From assembly GCA_031272365.1 (NCBI GenBank), contig JAISTX010000009.1, forward strand, positions 1 to 39,473: a stretch of 39,473 nucleotides of DNA, given 5' to 3'. The notes beneath the pieces were generated by a model that did no database searches, had not been told where the DNA came from, and saw only the letters and a list, made by a program, of their open reading frames with translations. Origin of the DNA: Eubacteriales Family XIII. Incertae Sedis bacterium (GTDB lineage: Bacteria; Bacillota; Clostridia; Peptostreptococcales; Anaerovoracaceae). Of this stretch, positions 8,816 to 16,054 are shown piece by piece; position 1 is the first letter of the stretch; every line of letters starts with the position of its first letter. The translations under genes and the position numbers were made by a program.

Positions 8816-9154
8816 ATGAGTGAGGCCAGACTCAGCATCCGCGTGGACGCGGAGACAAAAGCGCAGGCCGACCGCGTATTTCGTAAAATCGGGCTGACCA
8901 TGAGCAGCGGCGTGGCGATCTACCTCGCGAAGGTTGCGGCGGAGCAGGCGATCCCGTTCGCGCTCACGCTCAACCGCGAAGAGGAGATCGGCAAAGATGC
9001 CTACGCGTTCGAGCAGGCGGCGGCGCTCGCGGCGCGCGACAGCATTCAACGGATGCAGTACGAGGCAAGCCCTGTGGCGCGCTACGACGACGAAAAGAAA
9101 CAGCCGTATCTGGAATACGCAGACGGGCGCAGAGAATATGCCCCTGAAGACTGA
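8816..9154 (+). CDS. RelB/DinJ-type ribbon-helix-helix antitoxin
   Basis: 112 residues. The N-terminus EARLSIRVDAETKAQADRVFRKIGLTMSS is the beta-strand plus two-helix pattern of DinJ/RelB antitoxins, which dimerise, bind DNA and repress their own promoter. The C-terminal part (ARYDDEKKQPYLEYADGRRE) would wrap the toxin. ATG at 8816 is chosen over an upstream GTG because AAGGAGG sits 8 nt before it. It overlaps the next gene by 17 nt, which fits an antitoxin-first operon. The unusual point is the partner: a zeta-type kinase rather than a RelE/YafQ RNase. Confidence 0.8.
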   Translation: MSEARLSIRVDAETKAQADRVFRKIGLTMSSGVAIYLAKVAAEQAIPFALTLNREEEIGKDAYAFEQAAALAARDSIQRMQYEASPVARYDDEKKQPYLEYADGRREYAPED

Positions 9155-9713
9155 ACAGCCTGTTCTGACGGTATTCGCGGGCCCGAACGGCTCCGGCAAG
9201 AGTACGATCACGCAGAGAGTCGTAGTGCGCGGGCTGTATATCAATGCCGATGATATCATGCAAAGATCCGGGTGCTCCGATCTGAAAGCGGCGCAGGAAG
9301 CGGAAAAGATCCGTGAACACTGCTTGCGGGAGAAGCTTGACTTTGCCTTTGAAACCGTGCTCTCCACAAGCCGCAATCTGGATCTGATCGCGCGTGCAAG
9401 GGGTGTCGGCTATTTTATTGACGGCTATTTCATCCTCACGGTCGACCCGGAGCTGAACGTGCAGCGCATCAAATGCCGCGTCCTGTCAGGCGGTCATGCG
9501 GTTCCGCCCGGAAAGACGCGCGAGCGGTACGCAAAATCGCTCCGAAACCTGCCGAGGCTGATCGAACTCTGTGACCGGATCAAGGTCGTCGACAACACGG
9601 ATTTGCCGCGCGTCATCTTTGTAAAAGAAGAGGAGCGTCAAGTCGTATCGCCGAACAGATACTGGTCGCCGCAGGAAATCCAAGCGCTGACCGGCTGCGC
9701 ACCGCTGCGGTAG
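9138..9713 (+). CDS. Zeta-toxin-like P-loop kinase
   Basis: 191 residues. Zeta toxins phosphorylate UDP-N-acetylglucosamine and block cell-wall synthesis; relatives phosphorylate other small molecules. Visible here are Walker A GPNGSGKST (about residues 15-23), INADDIM, FAFETVLST (the glutamate at the substrate site) and the lid stretch GGHAVPPGKTRERYAKSLRN with its basic residues. The family is therefore the stand-alone zeta-like type (COG4185-like, from memory). ATG at 9138 lies inside the antitoxin gene, so synthesis is coupled. The gene ends directly before a cluster of palindromic repeats. Toxicity and substrate are inferred, not shown. Confidence 0.82.
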   Translation: MPLKTEQPVLTVFAGPNGSGKSTITQRVVVRGLYINADDIMQRSGCSDLKAAQEAEKIREHCLREKLDFAFETVLSTSRNLDLIARARGVGYFIDGYFILTVDPELNVQRIKCRVLSGGHAVPPGKTRERYAKSLRNLPRLIELCDRIKVVDNTDLPRVIFVKEEERQVVSPNRYWSPQEIQALTGCAPLR

Positions 9714-9725
9714 GGCACCACCGCT

Positions 9726-9848
9726 GTCATTCCGGGCTTGACCCGCCACTGGTGTCATTCCGGGCTTGACCCGCCACTGGTGTCATTCCGGGCTTGACCC
9801 GGAATCCATGCTCCAATCAAGAGGCGGATGCGGCAGCATCCGGCTTCC
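9726..9848 (+). repeat. Palindromic repeat cluster: three 28-bp units plus two-hairpin element
   Basis: GTCATTCCGGGCTTGACCC starts at 9726, 9754 and 9782 with an exact 28-bp period. The first two copies have a mutated right arm. The third completes the hairpin (ATTCCGGG 9785-9792, CCCGGAAT 9798-9805) and runs through CCATGCTCCAATC into a second hairpin (9823-9848; arms GGATGC/GCATCC). It lies between the convergent zeta-like and mscS genes and overlaps the end of mscS. Related copies are at 11214-11240, 12506-12564, 13102-13127, 19137-19157 and 28629-28710. Confidence 0.85.
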
Positions 9849-9849
9849 T

Positions 9850-10929
9850 CTACTGCTCTATCGTATACGTCGGGAACGCGAAGCTCAGATGGTTTTGCGC
9901 CGCCAGCTCCACGAGGCGGAAATTGACGCGCTCGCGCACGCGCAGATAGTCGGCGTACTTCGGCTTCTTCGAATAATAAATCAATTTCACCTTGAGGCTG
10001 TATGCCGCGAGATCGTAGAAACGCACATCGGCGTCTTTCTTGTCGACCTCCTCGTCGGATTCAAGCATGGCGCGCACATCCGCGAGGAAGCGCTCGATGT
10101 CCGCCGCCTGCGACCCGTATTCGAGGTCGAGCTCCATCTCCACGCGGCGTCGCTTCATGCCGCCCGTCCAGTTGGTGATGATCGAGCTCGCAAGCGTCGC
10201 GTTGGGCACTACGGTCTTGGCGCCGGAAGCCGTGCGGATGATCGTGCTGCGCATCGTGATGTCCTCGACGGAGCCCTCGACCGGGGGCGTGCCGGCGATG
10301 GAAATCCAGTCGCCGATCTCGAAGGGGCGCTCCGCCACGATGACCGCGCCGCCGAACAGGTTCGAGGCCGAATCCTTCGCCGCCAGCGCGACGGTCAGCC
10401 CGCCGAGGCCGAGACCCGCGACGAGGGCGCTGATGTTGTAGCCGAGCTCCGTGACGATCATCACGAACACGATCGCGATCACGATGAGCGTGAGCAGGGC
10501 GGACGCGAAGCGGATCATCGCGAGGCTCACGCCATCGCGCCGCTGCGAATCCGTGAAGAAGCTGCTGCGCTTGTTTGCAAAGATCACCGCGAGGCCCACG
10601 AGGATGATCGTGGCGATGCGCAGGAGCTTGTCCCCGGCGTCCGGCGCTTGCGCGATGAAACGTTCCAGCCAGCGCGGCCCGCCGCCGTCCCATAGCTCCA
10701 TCGTCGTCAGCGCCCACGTGCCGACCGCGAGTATGACGGTCAGCGCCATCAGCGGCTTGCGCGCCCCGATGATCCACTCGCGGACGCGCTCCGCGCGCGG
10801 CTGCTTCTCCAGCGCATACGGGATGCACTTGAGCAGGAAGAACCCGACCGCGACGATGATCGCCGCCTCAATGAGCCCGCTCACGCACGCCAGCAGATTG
10901 TTTTGAACCACGTCACCCGTTGTATCCAT
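9850..10929 (-). CDS. MscS-family mechanosensitive channel
   Basis: Opens under membrane tension to release solutes on osmotic downshock. Three to four membrane segments occupy roughly residues 15-195. The pore helix and following motif GLGLGGLTVALAAKDSASN and FGGAVIVAERPFEIGDWI are diagnostic, and the cytoplasmic beta domain holds GSVEDITMRSTIIRT and VPNATLASSIITNW. 359 residues. ATG at 10929 is chosen because TAGAAT lies 7 nt upstream, making the mRNA probably leaderless; the longer frame upstream has no signal. The last codons fall inside the palindromic repeat cluster. Confidence 0.93.
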   Translation of the reverse strand: MDTTGDVVQNNLLACVSGLIEAAIIVAVGFFLLKCIPYALEKQPRAERVREWIIGARKPLMALTVILAVGTWALTTMELWDGGGPRWLERFIAQAPDAGDKLLRIATIILVGLAVIFANKRSSFFTDSQRRDGVSLAMIRFASALLTLIVIAIVFVMIVTELGYNISALVAGLGLGGLTVALAAKDSASNLFGGAVIVAERPFEIGDWISIAGTPPVEGSVEDITMRSTIIRTASGAKTVVPNATLASSIITNWTGGMKRRRVEMELDLEYGSQAADIERFLADVRAMLESDEEVDKKDADVRFYDLAAYSLKVKLIYYSKKPKYADYLRVRERVNFRLVELAAQNHLSFAFPTYTIEQ

Positions 10930-10936
10930 AGCACCA

Positions 10937-10942
10937 ATTCTA
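10937..10942 (-). promoter_or_regulatory. -10 box of mscS (leaderless type)
   Basis: On the minus strand TAGAAT ends 7 nt before the ATG at 10929, the spacing at which transcription would start on the A of the start codon. Confidence 0.5.
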
Positions 10943-11033
10943 TCCGAATGTGGCCGCCATCGCAAGCGGGGCAGGGGAGGGCGCGCCGGAAAAACGCCCA
11001 CGGCTTGTCCCCATGCAGCAAAAACGACCTCCT

Positions 11034-11175
11034 GTGGCCAAAAAACGCCGGGATGTGCAGACTTCCAAGGCGCAAGGCGCGATTTTTGTCATGGAGCGAA
11101 AACCCGTATCACGTACACGCCGTTTTCCGGGGAAATGCAGCTCATTAGATGCACATCCCGGCGTTTTTTGGCCAC
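11034..11175. repeat. 142-bp element with perfect 26-bp terminal inverted repeats
   Basis: Arms at 11034-11059 and 11150-11175 are exact reverse complements; the left arm includes GGCCAAAAAACGCCGGGATG. The 90-bp interior has no open frame of note and contains GCGATTTTTGTCATGGAGCG. Size and architecture match the element at 1774-1914, though the arm sequences differ. It lies between the 5' end of mscS and the 3' end of the second PstS-like gene. MITE-like element is the best guess; a structured RNA is the alternative. Confidence 0.7.
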
Positions 11176-11213
11176 GAATCGGGAGAATTGCTGTATTGGA
11201 TGACAATAGTGTT

Positions 11214-11240
11214 GTCATTCCGGGCGCGCCCCGGAATCCA
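11214..11240. repeat. Palindromic repeat overlapping the end of the PstS-like gene
   Basis: ATTCCGGG (11217-11224) and CCCGGAAT (11230-11237) flank a CGCGC loop, a loop variant of the family seen at 9782. The element encodes the last residues (MDSGARPE) and the TGA stop of the overlapping minus-strand gene. Confidence 0.8.
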
Positions 11241-12402
11241 TGGGTATATATCCCGCCTGCTCCACCACCATCTGGCCCTCTTCGGACAGGATCCATTCCG
11301 TGAATTTGCCCGCCGTGCCGTCCTCGTCCTCCTCGCGGTAGACGGCATAGTAGTTGACGGCCAGCGGGTACGCCCCGGAGCGGATGTTCTCCTCGGTCGG
11401 CGCGACCCCGTCGATGGACAGGAGCTTGATGTTTTCGTCTTTGTACATCTCGTCCACATAGTACAGGAAGGTATACCCGATGCTTCCGGTGCCGTTGTCG
11501 AAGTCAGCGACGGCTTCTACCAGCCCATCCATCGTGCGAACCTCGCCCATGATCGGCGGCATCAGCGGCTCCCCTTGCATCACCATGGATTCCATCGCCG
11601 TCTGGCTGCCGGAGTTTGCGTTGCGCTGGTACGGCGTGATCGCCTTCCACCGTCCGCCGACATCTTTCCAACTCGTGATTTCCCCGGAATAAATATCCCT
11701 TATCTGATCCAGGGACAGATTGTCGACGGGGTTGCGCGCGTTGACGATGAAGACGAATGCGTCCCAGCAGACCGGTTCCTGCACGAGCGTCACGCCTTCG
11801 GATTCGGCCAGCGCGAATTCATCCGCCGACGGTGCCGTCCCGAGAAATAGATCAACCGGATGATCCTCAGACAAATACACGGGGACATGCTCACCGTCAT
11901 ATAGTTCGCGTCCATACATTGCGCGCTTTGCGTTTTTTTGAATCAAGTTGACATAAGCACCATGGGTTCTTGAAAAATTGTTGCTGACCAGCGCATAGTT
12001 TAGAAACATTTCTTCACTCCCGTCCAGTCCCAAAAACGCGCCTAAAAAATAATAATCAAAATACTTTGCCATGGGTTCACAGACCGTTGATCCATCTATC
12101 GACGGATAGGTGCCGTAGCTCTGGAGCCAATAACCATAATCGTTTGCCGGATCCTTGCGAAGATCGTCGCCGAGCTGGAAATACCCGTCCGATACCCTAT
12201 GCATTTCCTCACGATCTCGATGCATCATGACCTCCCCCGGGTAGCTTTCGTAATACCAGTCGCCCATTTGCAACCAGGGTTTCGTTATTCCGAAATATAA
12301 ATGAATTGCAACAAACAGAATCACTCCTGCAATGGCGCAGCAAATGATTATAAAGCGAATCCGCGGACGACGCCCCTTCAATTGATCTGTTGAATTCTCC
12401 AT
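11215..12402 (-). CDS. Membrane-anchored PstS-like substrate-binding protein
   Basis: 395 residues, intact paralogue of the broken gene at 7469-8743. One N-terminal transmembrane anchor (about residues 17-37, FIIICCAIAGVILFVAIHLY) leads to an extracytoplasmic domain with phosphate-binding-protein features: GSTVCEPMAKYF, DAFVFIVNARNPVDNLS, IYSGEITSWKDVGGRW and YQRNANSGSQTAMESMV. No lipobox cysteine is evident, so anchoring is by the helix. No ABC permease is adjacent, so it may sense or scavenge an anion rather than feed a transporter. GGGAGG lies 9 nt before the ATG. The natural end appears replaced: after GYIP the last residues and the stop come from a palindromic repeat, whereas the paralogue ends GYVPLR. 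Confidence 0.82.
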   Translation of the reverse strand: MENSTDQLKGRRPRIRFIIICCAIAGVILFVAIHLYFGITKPWLQMGDWYYESYPGEVMMHRDREEMHRVSDGYFQLGDDLRKDPANDYGYWLQSYGTYPSIDGSTVCEPMAKYFDYYFLGAFLGLDGSEEMFLNYALVSNNFSRTHGAYVNLIQKNAKRAMYGRELYDGEHVPVYLSEDHPVDLFLGTAPSADEFALAESEGVTLVQEPVCWDAFVFIVNARNPVDNLSLDQIRDIYSGEITSWKDVGGRWKAITPYQRNANSGSQTAMESMVMQGEPLMPPIMGEVRTMDGLVEAVADFDNGTGSIGYTFLYYVDEMYKDENIKLLSIDGVAPTEENIRSGAYPLAVNYYAVYREEDEDGTAGKFTEWILSEEGQMVVEQAGYIPMDSGARPE

Positions 12403-12722
12403 CTCTTTATCCTCCCGGCAATGGAGTGATAATAATCTTCCAAAAACGCAATTGCAAGCGAAATTTCGAAAATTAAGACATTCTTAAGAATTTCGGAAAA
12501 AGGTTGCCGGATGCTGCGCATCCGCCGATGGATTGGAGCATGGATTCCGGGTCAAGCCCGGAATGACATCAGTATGGGGCAAGCACGGAACGACAATAGT
12601 ATTTTTCATCCCTGACCTCCGGCAATGCAGACATTCTAATCCTCCGCAGCCGGGATTTCAAGCGGCCTGTGATAAAATAATATTATGACTGCGTGCGGGC
12701 TGAAAGGAGTAGAAACTGTTTG
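12403..12722. other. Gap between divergent PstS-like gene and miaA
   Basis: 320 bp with no convincing gene. The left part is AT-rich with small palindromes (CGAAATTTCG, CTTAAG), a plausible promoter region for the minus-strand gene. The middle holds a palindromic repeat element (12506-12564). The right part, with ATAAAATAATATTAT near 12670-12684 and AAAGGAG at 12702-12708, presumably drives miaA. Confidence 0.6.
12506..12564 (-). repeat. Two-hairpin palindromic repeat, inverted copy
   Basis: In minus orientation this is the full composite: hairpin ATTCCGGG/CCCGGAAT (12544-12564), the spacer CCATGCTCCAATC, then hairpin two (12506-12526; GCCGGATGC and GCATCCGCC around TGC). It matches 9782-9848 over both hairpins, which defines the element as a two-hairpin unit of about 70 bp. 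Confidence 0.85.
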
Positions 12723-13592
12723 ATGGCGGAAAGCGCCGAACATCGTGAGGCCATTGTGGTCGTCGGGCCTACGGCGGCCGGGAAGACGGACTATGCCGTG
12801 GCGCTGGCGCTGTCCTGCGGCGGCGAGGTCGTCTCGGCGGACAGCATGCAGGTGTACGTCGGCCTTGACAAGGGCACGGCGAAACCGTCCGCGGAGGAGA
12901 TGCGCGGGGTGCCGCACCATATGATTGACGTGGCGGACCCGCACGAGGACTATTCGGTGGCGCAGTTCGCAGCGGCGGCGCGGCGGTGCATCGACGATAT
13001 CTTCGCGCGCGGGAAGGTGCCGGTGGTCTGCGGGGGGAGCGGGCTGTACGTGAACGCACTGATTTTTGACATGGGGCTCGGGGAGGATATTACTGCTCAA
13101 AGGCGGATGCGACAGCATCCGGCTTCCACTTCGGACGAACTCTACGCGGAGCTAGTCCGGCGCGACCCCCTTGCCGCCTGGGGCATCCACCCCAACAATG
13201 TGAAGCGCATCCGCCGTGCGCTCGACCGGCTGGACGCCGCCCCGGAGCTGAGGCCTTTCTCCGGCTCCTTCGTCCTCACGAGGCAGTTCACCCCCCGGAT
13301 CATCCGGCTGGCCCCGGACCGGGAGGCGCTCTACCGCCGCATCGACGCGCGCGTGGACGCGTTCATAGCCAACGGCCTTGTTGGCGAAGTCAGAGGCCTG
13401 CTCGCGGACGGCGTCGGCCGCGGCACGACCGCCATGCAGGGCATCGGTTACAAAGAAATCGCGGCGTACCTCGGCGGCGAATGCACGCAGGGCGAGGCCG
13501 TCACCCGCATCAAATACGCCACGCACCACCTCGCGAAACGGCAGGAGACATGGTTCCGACGCTACGAGGGCGCGGAAATCGTCCGCATCTGA
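12723..13592 (+). CDS. miaA: tRNA dimethylallyltransferase MiaA
   Basis: Adds an isopentenyl group from dimethylallyl diphosphate to A37 of tRNAs reading codons that start with U. Motifs in order: P-loop GPTAAGKT (about residues 17-24), SADSMQVYVGLDKGTAKP, GVPHHMIDVADPHEDYSV, GGSGLYVNAL, IHPNNVKRIRRALD, AMQGIGYKEIAAYL and KRQETWFRR. At 289 residues it is slightly short. Residues 127-135 (RRMRQHPAS) are encoded by a palindromic repeat (13102-13127) in the variable linker before IHPN. ATG at 12723 follows AAAGGAG by 14 nt, so TTG at 12720 may be used. Its stop lies in the promoter of the next gene. Confidence 0.94.
   Translation: MAESAEHREAIVVVGPTAAGKTDYAVALALSCGGEVVSADSMQVYVGLDKGTAKPSAEEMRGVPHHMIDVADPHEDYSVAQFAAAARRCIDDIFARGKVPVVCGGSGLYVNALIFDMGLGEDITAQRRMRQHPASTSDELYAELVRRDPLAAWGIHPNNVKRIRRALDRLDAAPELRPFSGSFVLTRQFTPRIIRLAPDREALYRRIDARVDAFIANGLVGEVRGLLADGVGRGTTAMQGIGYKEIAAYLGGECTQGEAVTRIKYATHHLAKRQETWFRRYEGAEIVRI
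13102..13127 (+). repeat. Palindromic repeat hairpin inside miaA
   Basis: 26 bp identical at 25 positions to the second hairpin of the intergenic element at 9823-9848 (arms GGATGC and GCATCC, then CGGCTTCC). Also shared is TCAA just upstream. It lies in frame within miaA. Confidence 0.8.
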
Positions 13593-13598
13593 TACAAT
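13590..13598 (+). promoter_or_regulatory. Extended -10 promoter of the hydrolase gene
   Basis: TGA plus TACAAT (13593-13598), with the miaA stop codon forming the TGN element. The ATG at 13605 begins 6 nt after the box, so the transcript is probably leaderless. Confidence 0.55.
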
Positions 13599-13604
13599 AA
13601 GCCT

Positions 13605-14543
13605 ATGAAAATTCCGGTACAAGAAGGCAGTTTCATTTCAACGGACGGGGCGGAGATATTCTTCACGGCGCGCGGCGGCGGGAATGCGGCCCCCCCGGTC
13701 GTCATCGTGCACGGCATCTTCGAGACGCGCTGGAAATTTGCGAGGGTCGCGGACCGCGTCGCCCGGGAAACGGGACGGCTGTGCGTCACGGCCGAGATCC
13801 GCGGGCACGGGAAATCGCGCGCGGATGGCTACACCTTCACGACGCGGCAGTTTGCCGAGGATCTGGACGCGCTGCTCACGCACGTCGGCGTCCGGGAGAA
13901 GGACGGGGCAGGGCAGGGCGGCTGCGTGCTGTGCGGTTATTCGCTCGGTGCCTATCTGTGTATGAACTACCTCCAGGAATTCGGCTTCCCGCGCATACGG
14001 GCGCTCGCGCTGCTCGACTGGTCGCCGAAGGCGCTCTCCGACGGGGAATGGCATATGGGCGTGATGCGCGGGGCTTACGGCAGCGCCCAGCTGCGCCGCG
14101 ACCTGGGGTGGATCGCCGAGGAGGGGACCTTCTACGCCTTCCTCGCAAACTTCATCTACCACAGCATCAAGATGCAGCCGAGGCGCGGCTACAGGGAGCA
14201 CCCGCCGCTCTGGGCGCGCACGGCCTCGAAATACGTCTGCGAAAACTCGCCGTCGAACCGCGAGCATTTGAAGGTGCTGTGGGAGGCGTTCGAGGACGCG
14301 GACTACCGGCCGCTGCTCGCTGAAATCGCCGAAGCGGATGTCCCCACGCTGCTCGTCTGCGCCGTGCCGGGCACGCTCTTCGTGCCCGAGGCGGCGGACT
14401 ACATGAAGGAGCGCATCGGGCGGTGCGCCCGCGTCGTGCGTGTCGGCGGGGAGGGGTTCAACGGCGTCTCGCACTCCGCGCTGCCCAACCAAAGGCGGCG
14501 GCTCGCGAAGGAGCTGCTGGCGTTCCTCGCGTCTATCGACTGA
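13605..14543 (+). CDS. Alpha/beta-fold hydrolase
   Basis: 312 residues, cytoplasmic, no signal peptide. Features of the fold: VVIVHGIFETRWKF (oxyanion region), EIRGHGKSRADG, nucleophile elbow GYSLGA with Ser113, and a C-terminal catalytic His290 in GVSHSAL. The acid residue is probably the aspartate in the stretch before PTLLVCAVPGTLFVPE. Substrate cannot be told from sequence; esterase, lipase-like or thioesterase activity are all possible. It starts 12 nt after miaA but has its own promoter. Confidence 0.85.
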   Translation: MKIPVQEGSFISTDGAEIFFTARGGGNAAPPVVIVHGIFETRWKFARVADRVARETGRLCVTAEIRGHGKSRADGYTFTTRQFAEDLDALLTHVGVREKDGAGQGGCVLCGYSLGAYLCMNYLQEFGFPRIRALALLDWSPKALSDGEWHMGVMRGAYGSAQLRRDLGWIAEEGTFYAFLANFIYHSIKMQPRRGYREHPPLWARTASKYVCENSPSNREHLKVLWEAFEDADYRPLLAEIAEADVPTLLVCAVPGTLFVPEAADYMKERIGRCARVVRVGGEGFNGVSHSALPNQRRRLAKELLAFLASID

Positions 14544-14654
14544 AATAATTTTTCTATTCCGTTTGAAATCACACAGACGCGTTGCATATTTCGCTGTACG
14601 ATGCACATATGGAAAACAGCTTTTTCGCAATAACAAGAACTGTGAGGTGACGAA

Positions 14655-15338
14655 ATGATACGCAAGATCATCGAGATAGACGCGTCGAAATGCGACGGAT
14701 GCGGGCTCTGCGCCAGTGCCTGCCACGAAGGCGCGATCGGCATCGTGGACGGCAAGGCGAAGCTGCTGCGCGACGACTACTGCGACGGGCTCGGCAACTG
14801 CCTTCCGGTCTGCCCCACGGGCGCGATCACGTTCGTGGAGCGGGAGGCGGCGGCCTATGACGAGGCGGCCGTTGCGGCCAACGCCGCCGCCAGCGCGCTG
14901 CCTTGCGGTTGCCCCGGCAGCTCGGTCAGGACCATCGCAGGCGGCCCCGCCGGCGCCGCGGCGCCGGGAGCCCCCGCCCCCAGCGCGCTGCGCCAGTGGC
15001 CCGTGCAGATCAAGCTCGTGCCCGCCTCGGCCCCCTTCCTCAAGGGCGCCGACCTGCTCATCGCGGCCGACTGCACGGCCTTCGCCTGTGGCGGCTTCCA
15101 CGAGTCGTTCCTGAAAGGCAAGGCGCTGCTCGTCGGCTGCCCGAAGCTCGACGAGGTGGATTATTCGGAGAAGCTCGCCGACGTCTTTGCCGGCAGCGGC
15201 ATCCGCTCCGTGACCGTCGTGCGCATGGAAGTGCCGTGCTGCGCCATCGACCGCGCCGTGGCCGCCGCGCTCGAAAAGGCGGGGAAGGACATCCCCCTCG
15301 AGGTGGTCACCCTGTCGGTCGCCGGCGAGGTGCTCTGA
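14655..15338 (+). CDS. Ferredoxin-domain protein with cysteine-rich C-terminal part
   Basis: 227 residues. Two [4Fe-4S] sites at the N-terminus: CDGCGLCASAC (residues about 14-24) and CDGLGNCLPVCP (about 43-54), the second in the CX5CX3CP form common in this family. After an alanine/proline-rich linker (about 75-115) comes a domain with further cysteines (ADCTAFACGGFH, VGCPKLDE, EVPCCAID), probably binding a substrate or another cluster. GAGGTGA precedes the ATG by 5 nt. Likely an electron carrier; the partner is unknown. Its stop codon touches the stop of the opposing TetR gene with no gap. Confidence 0.85.
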   Translation: MIRKIIEIDASKCDGCGLCASACHEGAIGIVDGKAKLLRDDYCDGLGNCLPVCPTGAITFVEREAAAYDEAAVAANAAASALPCGCPGSSVRTIAGGPAGAAAPGAPAPSALRQWPVQIKLVPASAPFLKGADLLIAADCTAFACGGFHESFLKGKALLVGCPKLDEVDYSEKLADVFAGSGIRSVTVVRMEVPCCAIDRAVAAALEKAGKDIPLEVVTLSVAGEVL

Positions 15339-15893
15339 TCAGGTGTTGAGCTCGGCCAGCAGCGCCGCGACCTCCGGGATCGGCTCCCGGAAGCCCCCGC
15401 GCACCCAGGCGGCGACGAGGCTCGCGCTGCCGGCCTCGTGGAACGTGCGGATATACTCCATCTCCGCCGCGCTGCGCCCCGGGTATTTTTCGGCGCAGAA
15501 CACGCCCGAGTAGCCCCGGTTCAGCGCGAGGCATTTGCGGATGAACGAGCTGCCCGGGTCGGCGAAGAAGATGCCCGCGAGCTCCCGGCCCTCGTAGATG
15601 TCGGCCAGGATGCCCGACCAGACGCCCGCCGCGTTCTCGTCCGTCACCTCGGCCCGCGCCCGCATGGACTTTTCGAGCGTGGCGAGCATCCCGTCTTCGA
15701 TGTGGTCGAGCAGGTCGCGCGGGTCCTTGAAATGCAGATAGAACGTGCCGCGGCTCACATCCGCCGCCGCGCAGATCTCCGTCACCGTGATCTTCTCCCA
15801 GGGCCGCTGCTTGAGCAGCCCGATGAACGCCTCCCGCAGCGCGGCCTTCGTATAGCGGACCTTCCGGTTCTCGCATTTTTCCTGTTTTTCCAT
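15339..15893 (-). CDS. TetR-family transcriptional regulator
   Basis: 184 residues from ATG at 15893 (GTG at 15899 is a possible alternative with a closer GGGGG). The N-terminal helix-turn-helix domain is clear: KAALREAFIGLLKQRPW, ITVTEICAAADVSRGTFYLHF. The C-terminal ligand domain is generic. It is divergent from the EFR1-type gene and convergent with the ferredoxin gene, so it probably controls the EFR1 gene and itself through the shared 155-bp region. The inducer is unknown. Confidence 0.9.
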   Translation of the reverse strand: MEKQEKCENRKVRYTKAALREAFIGLLKQRPWEKITVTEICAAADVSRGTFYLHFKDPRDLLDHIEDGMLATLEKSMRARAEVTDENAAGVWSGILADIYEGRELAGIFFADPGSSFIRKCLALNRGYSGVFCAEKYPGRSAAEMEYIRTFHEAGSASLVAAWVRGGFREPIPEVAALLAELNT

Positions 15894-15946
15894 AGACACA
15901 TCGCCCCCGTCTGTTCATTTGCGGACATTCCCGCGCACATTGACCA

Positions 15947-16004
15947 TTGATTTCCGATGGAAAATACCATACCATTTTAGATAGAAGAAATCAACAACTG
16001 TCAA
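15947..16004. promoter_or_regulatory. Candidate TetR operator and tetR promoter
   Basis: TTGATTTC (15947-15954) and GAAATCAA (15987-15994) form a perfect 8-bp inverted repeat around an inner dyad (AAAAT...ATTTT, 15961-15978). On the minus strand TTGACA (15999-16004) lies about 15-17 bp from TATCTA/TCTAAA, a plausible tetR promoter overlapped by the dyad. This layout fits autorepression. Confidence 0.45.
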
Positions 16005-16054
16005 AATCAATACATGTGTTCATTTGTTTCACGAAGCACGGAAGGAGCGTCATC

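Noticed and set aside
9726..9805. Short regularly spaced repeats resembling a CRISPR array
   Set aside because: The 28-bp period is the repeat unit itself; there are no unique spacers and no cas genes. It belongs to the palindromic repeat family.
9766..10695. Plus-strand open frame beginning in the repeat cluster
   Set aside because: Its start is repeat-derived (HSGLDPES-type peptide) and the rest is antisense to mscS.
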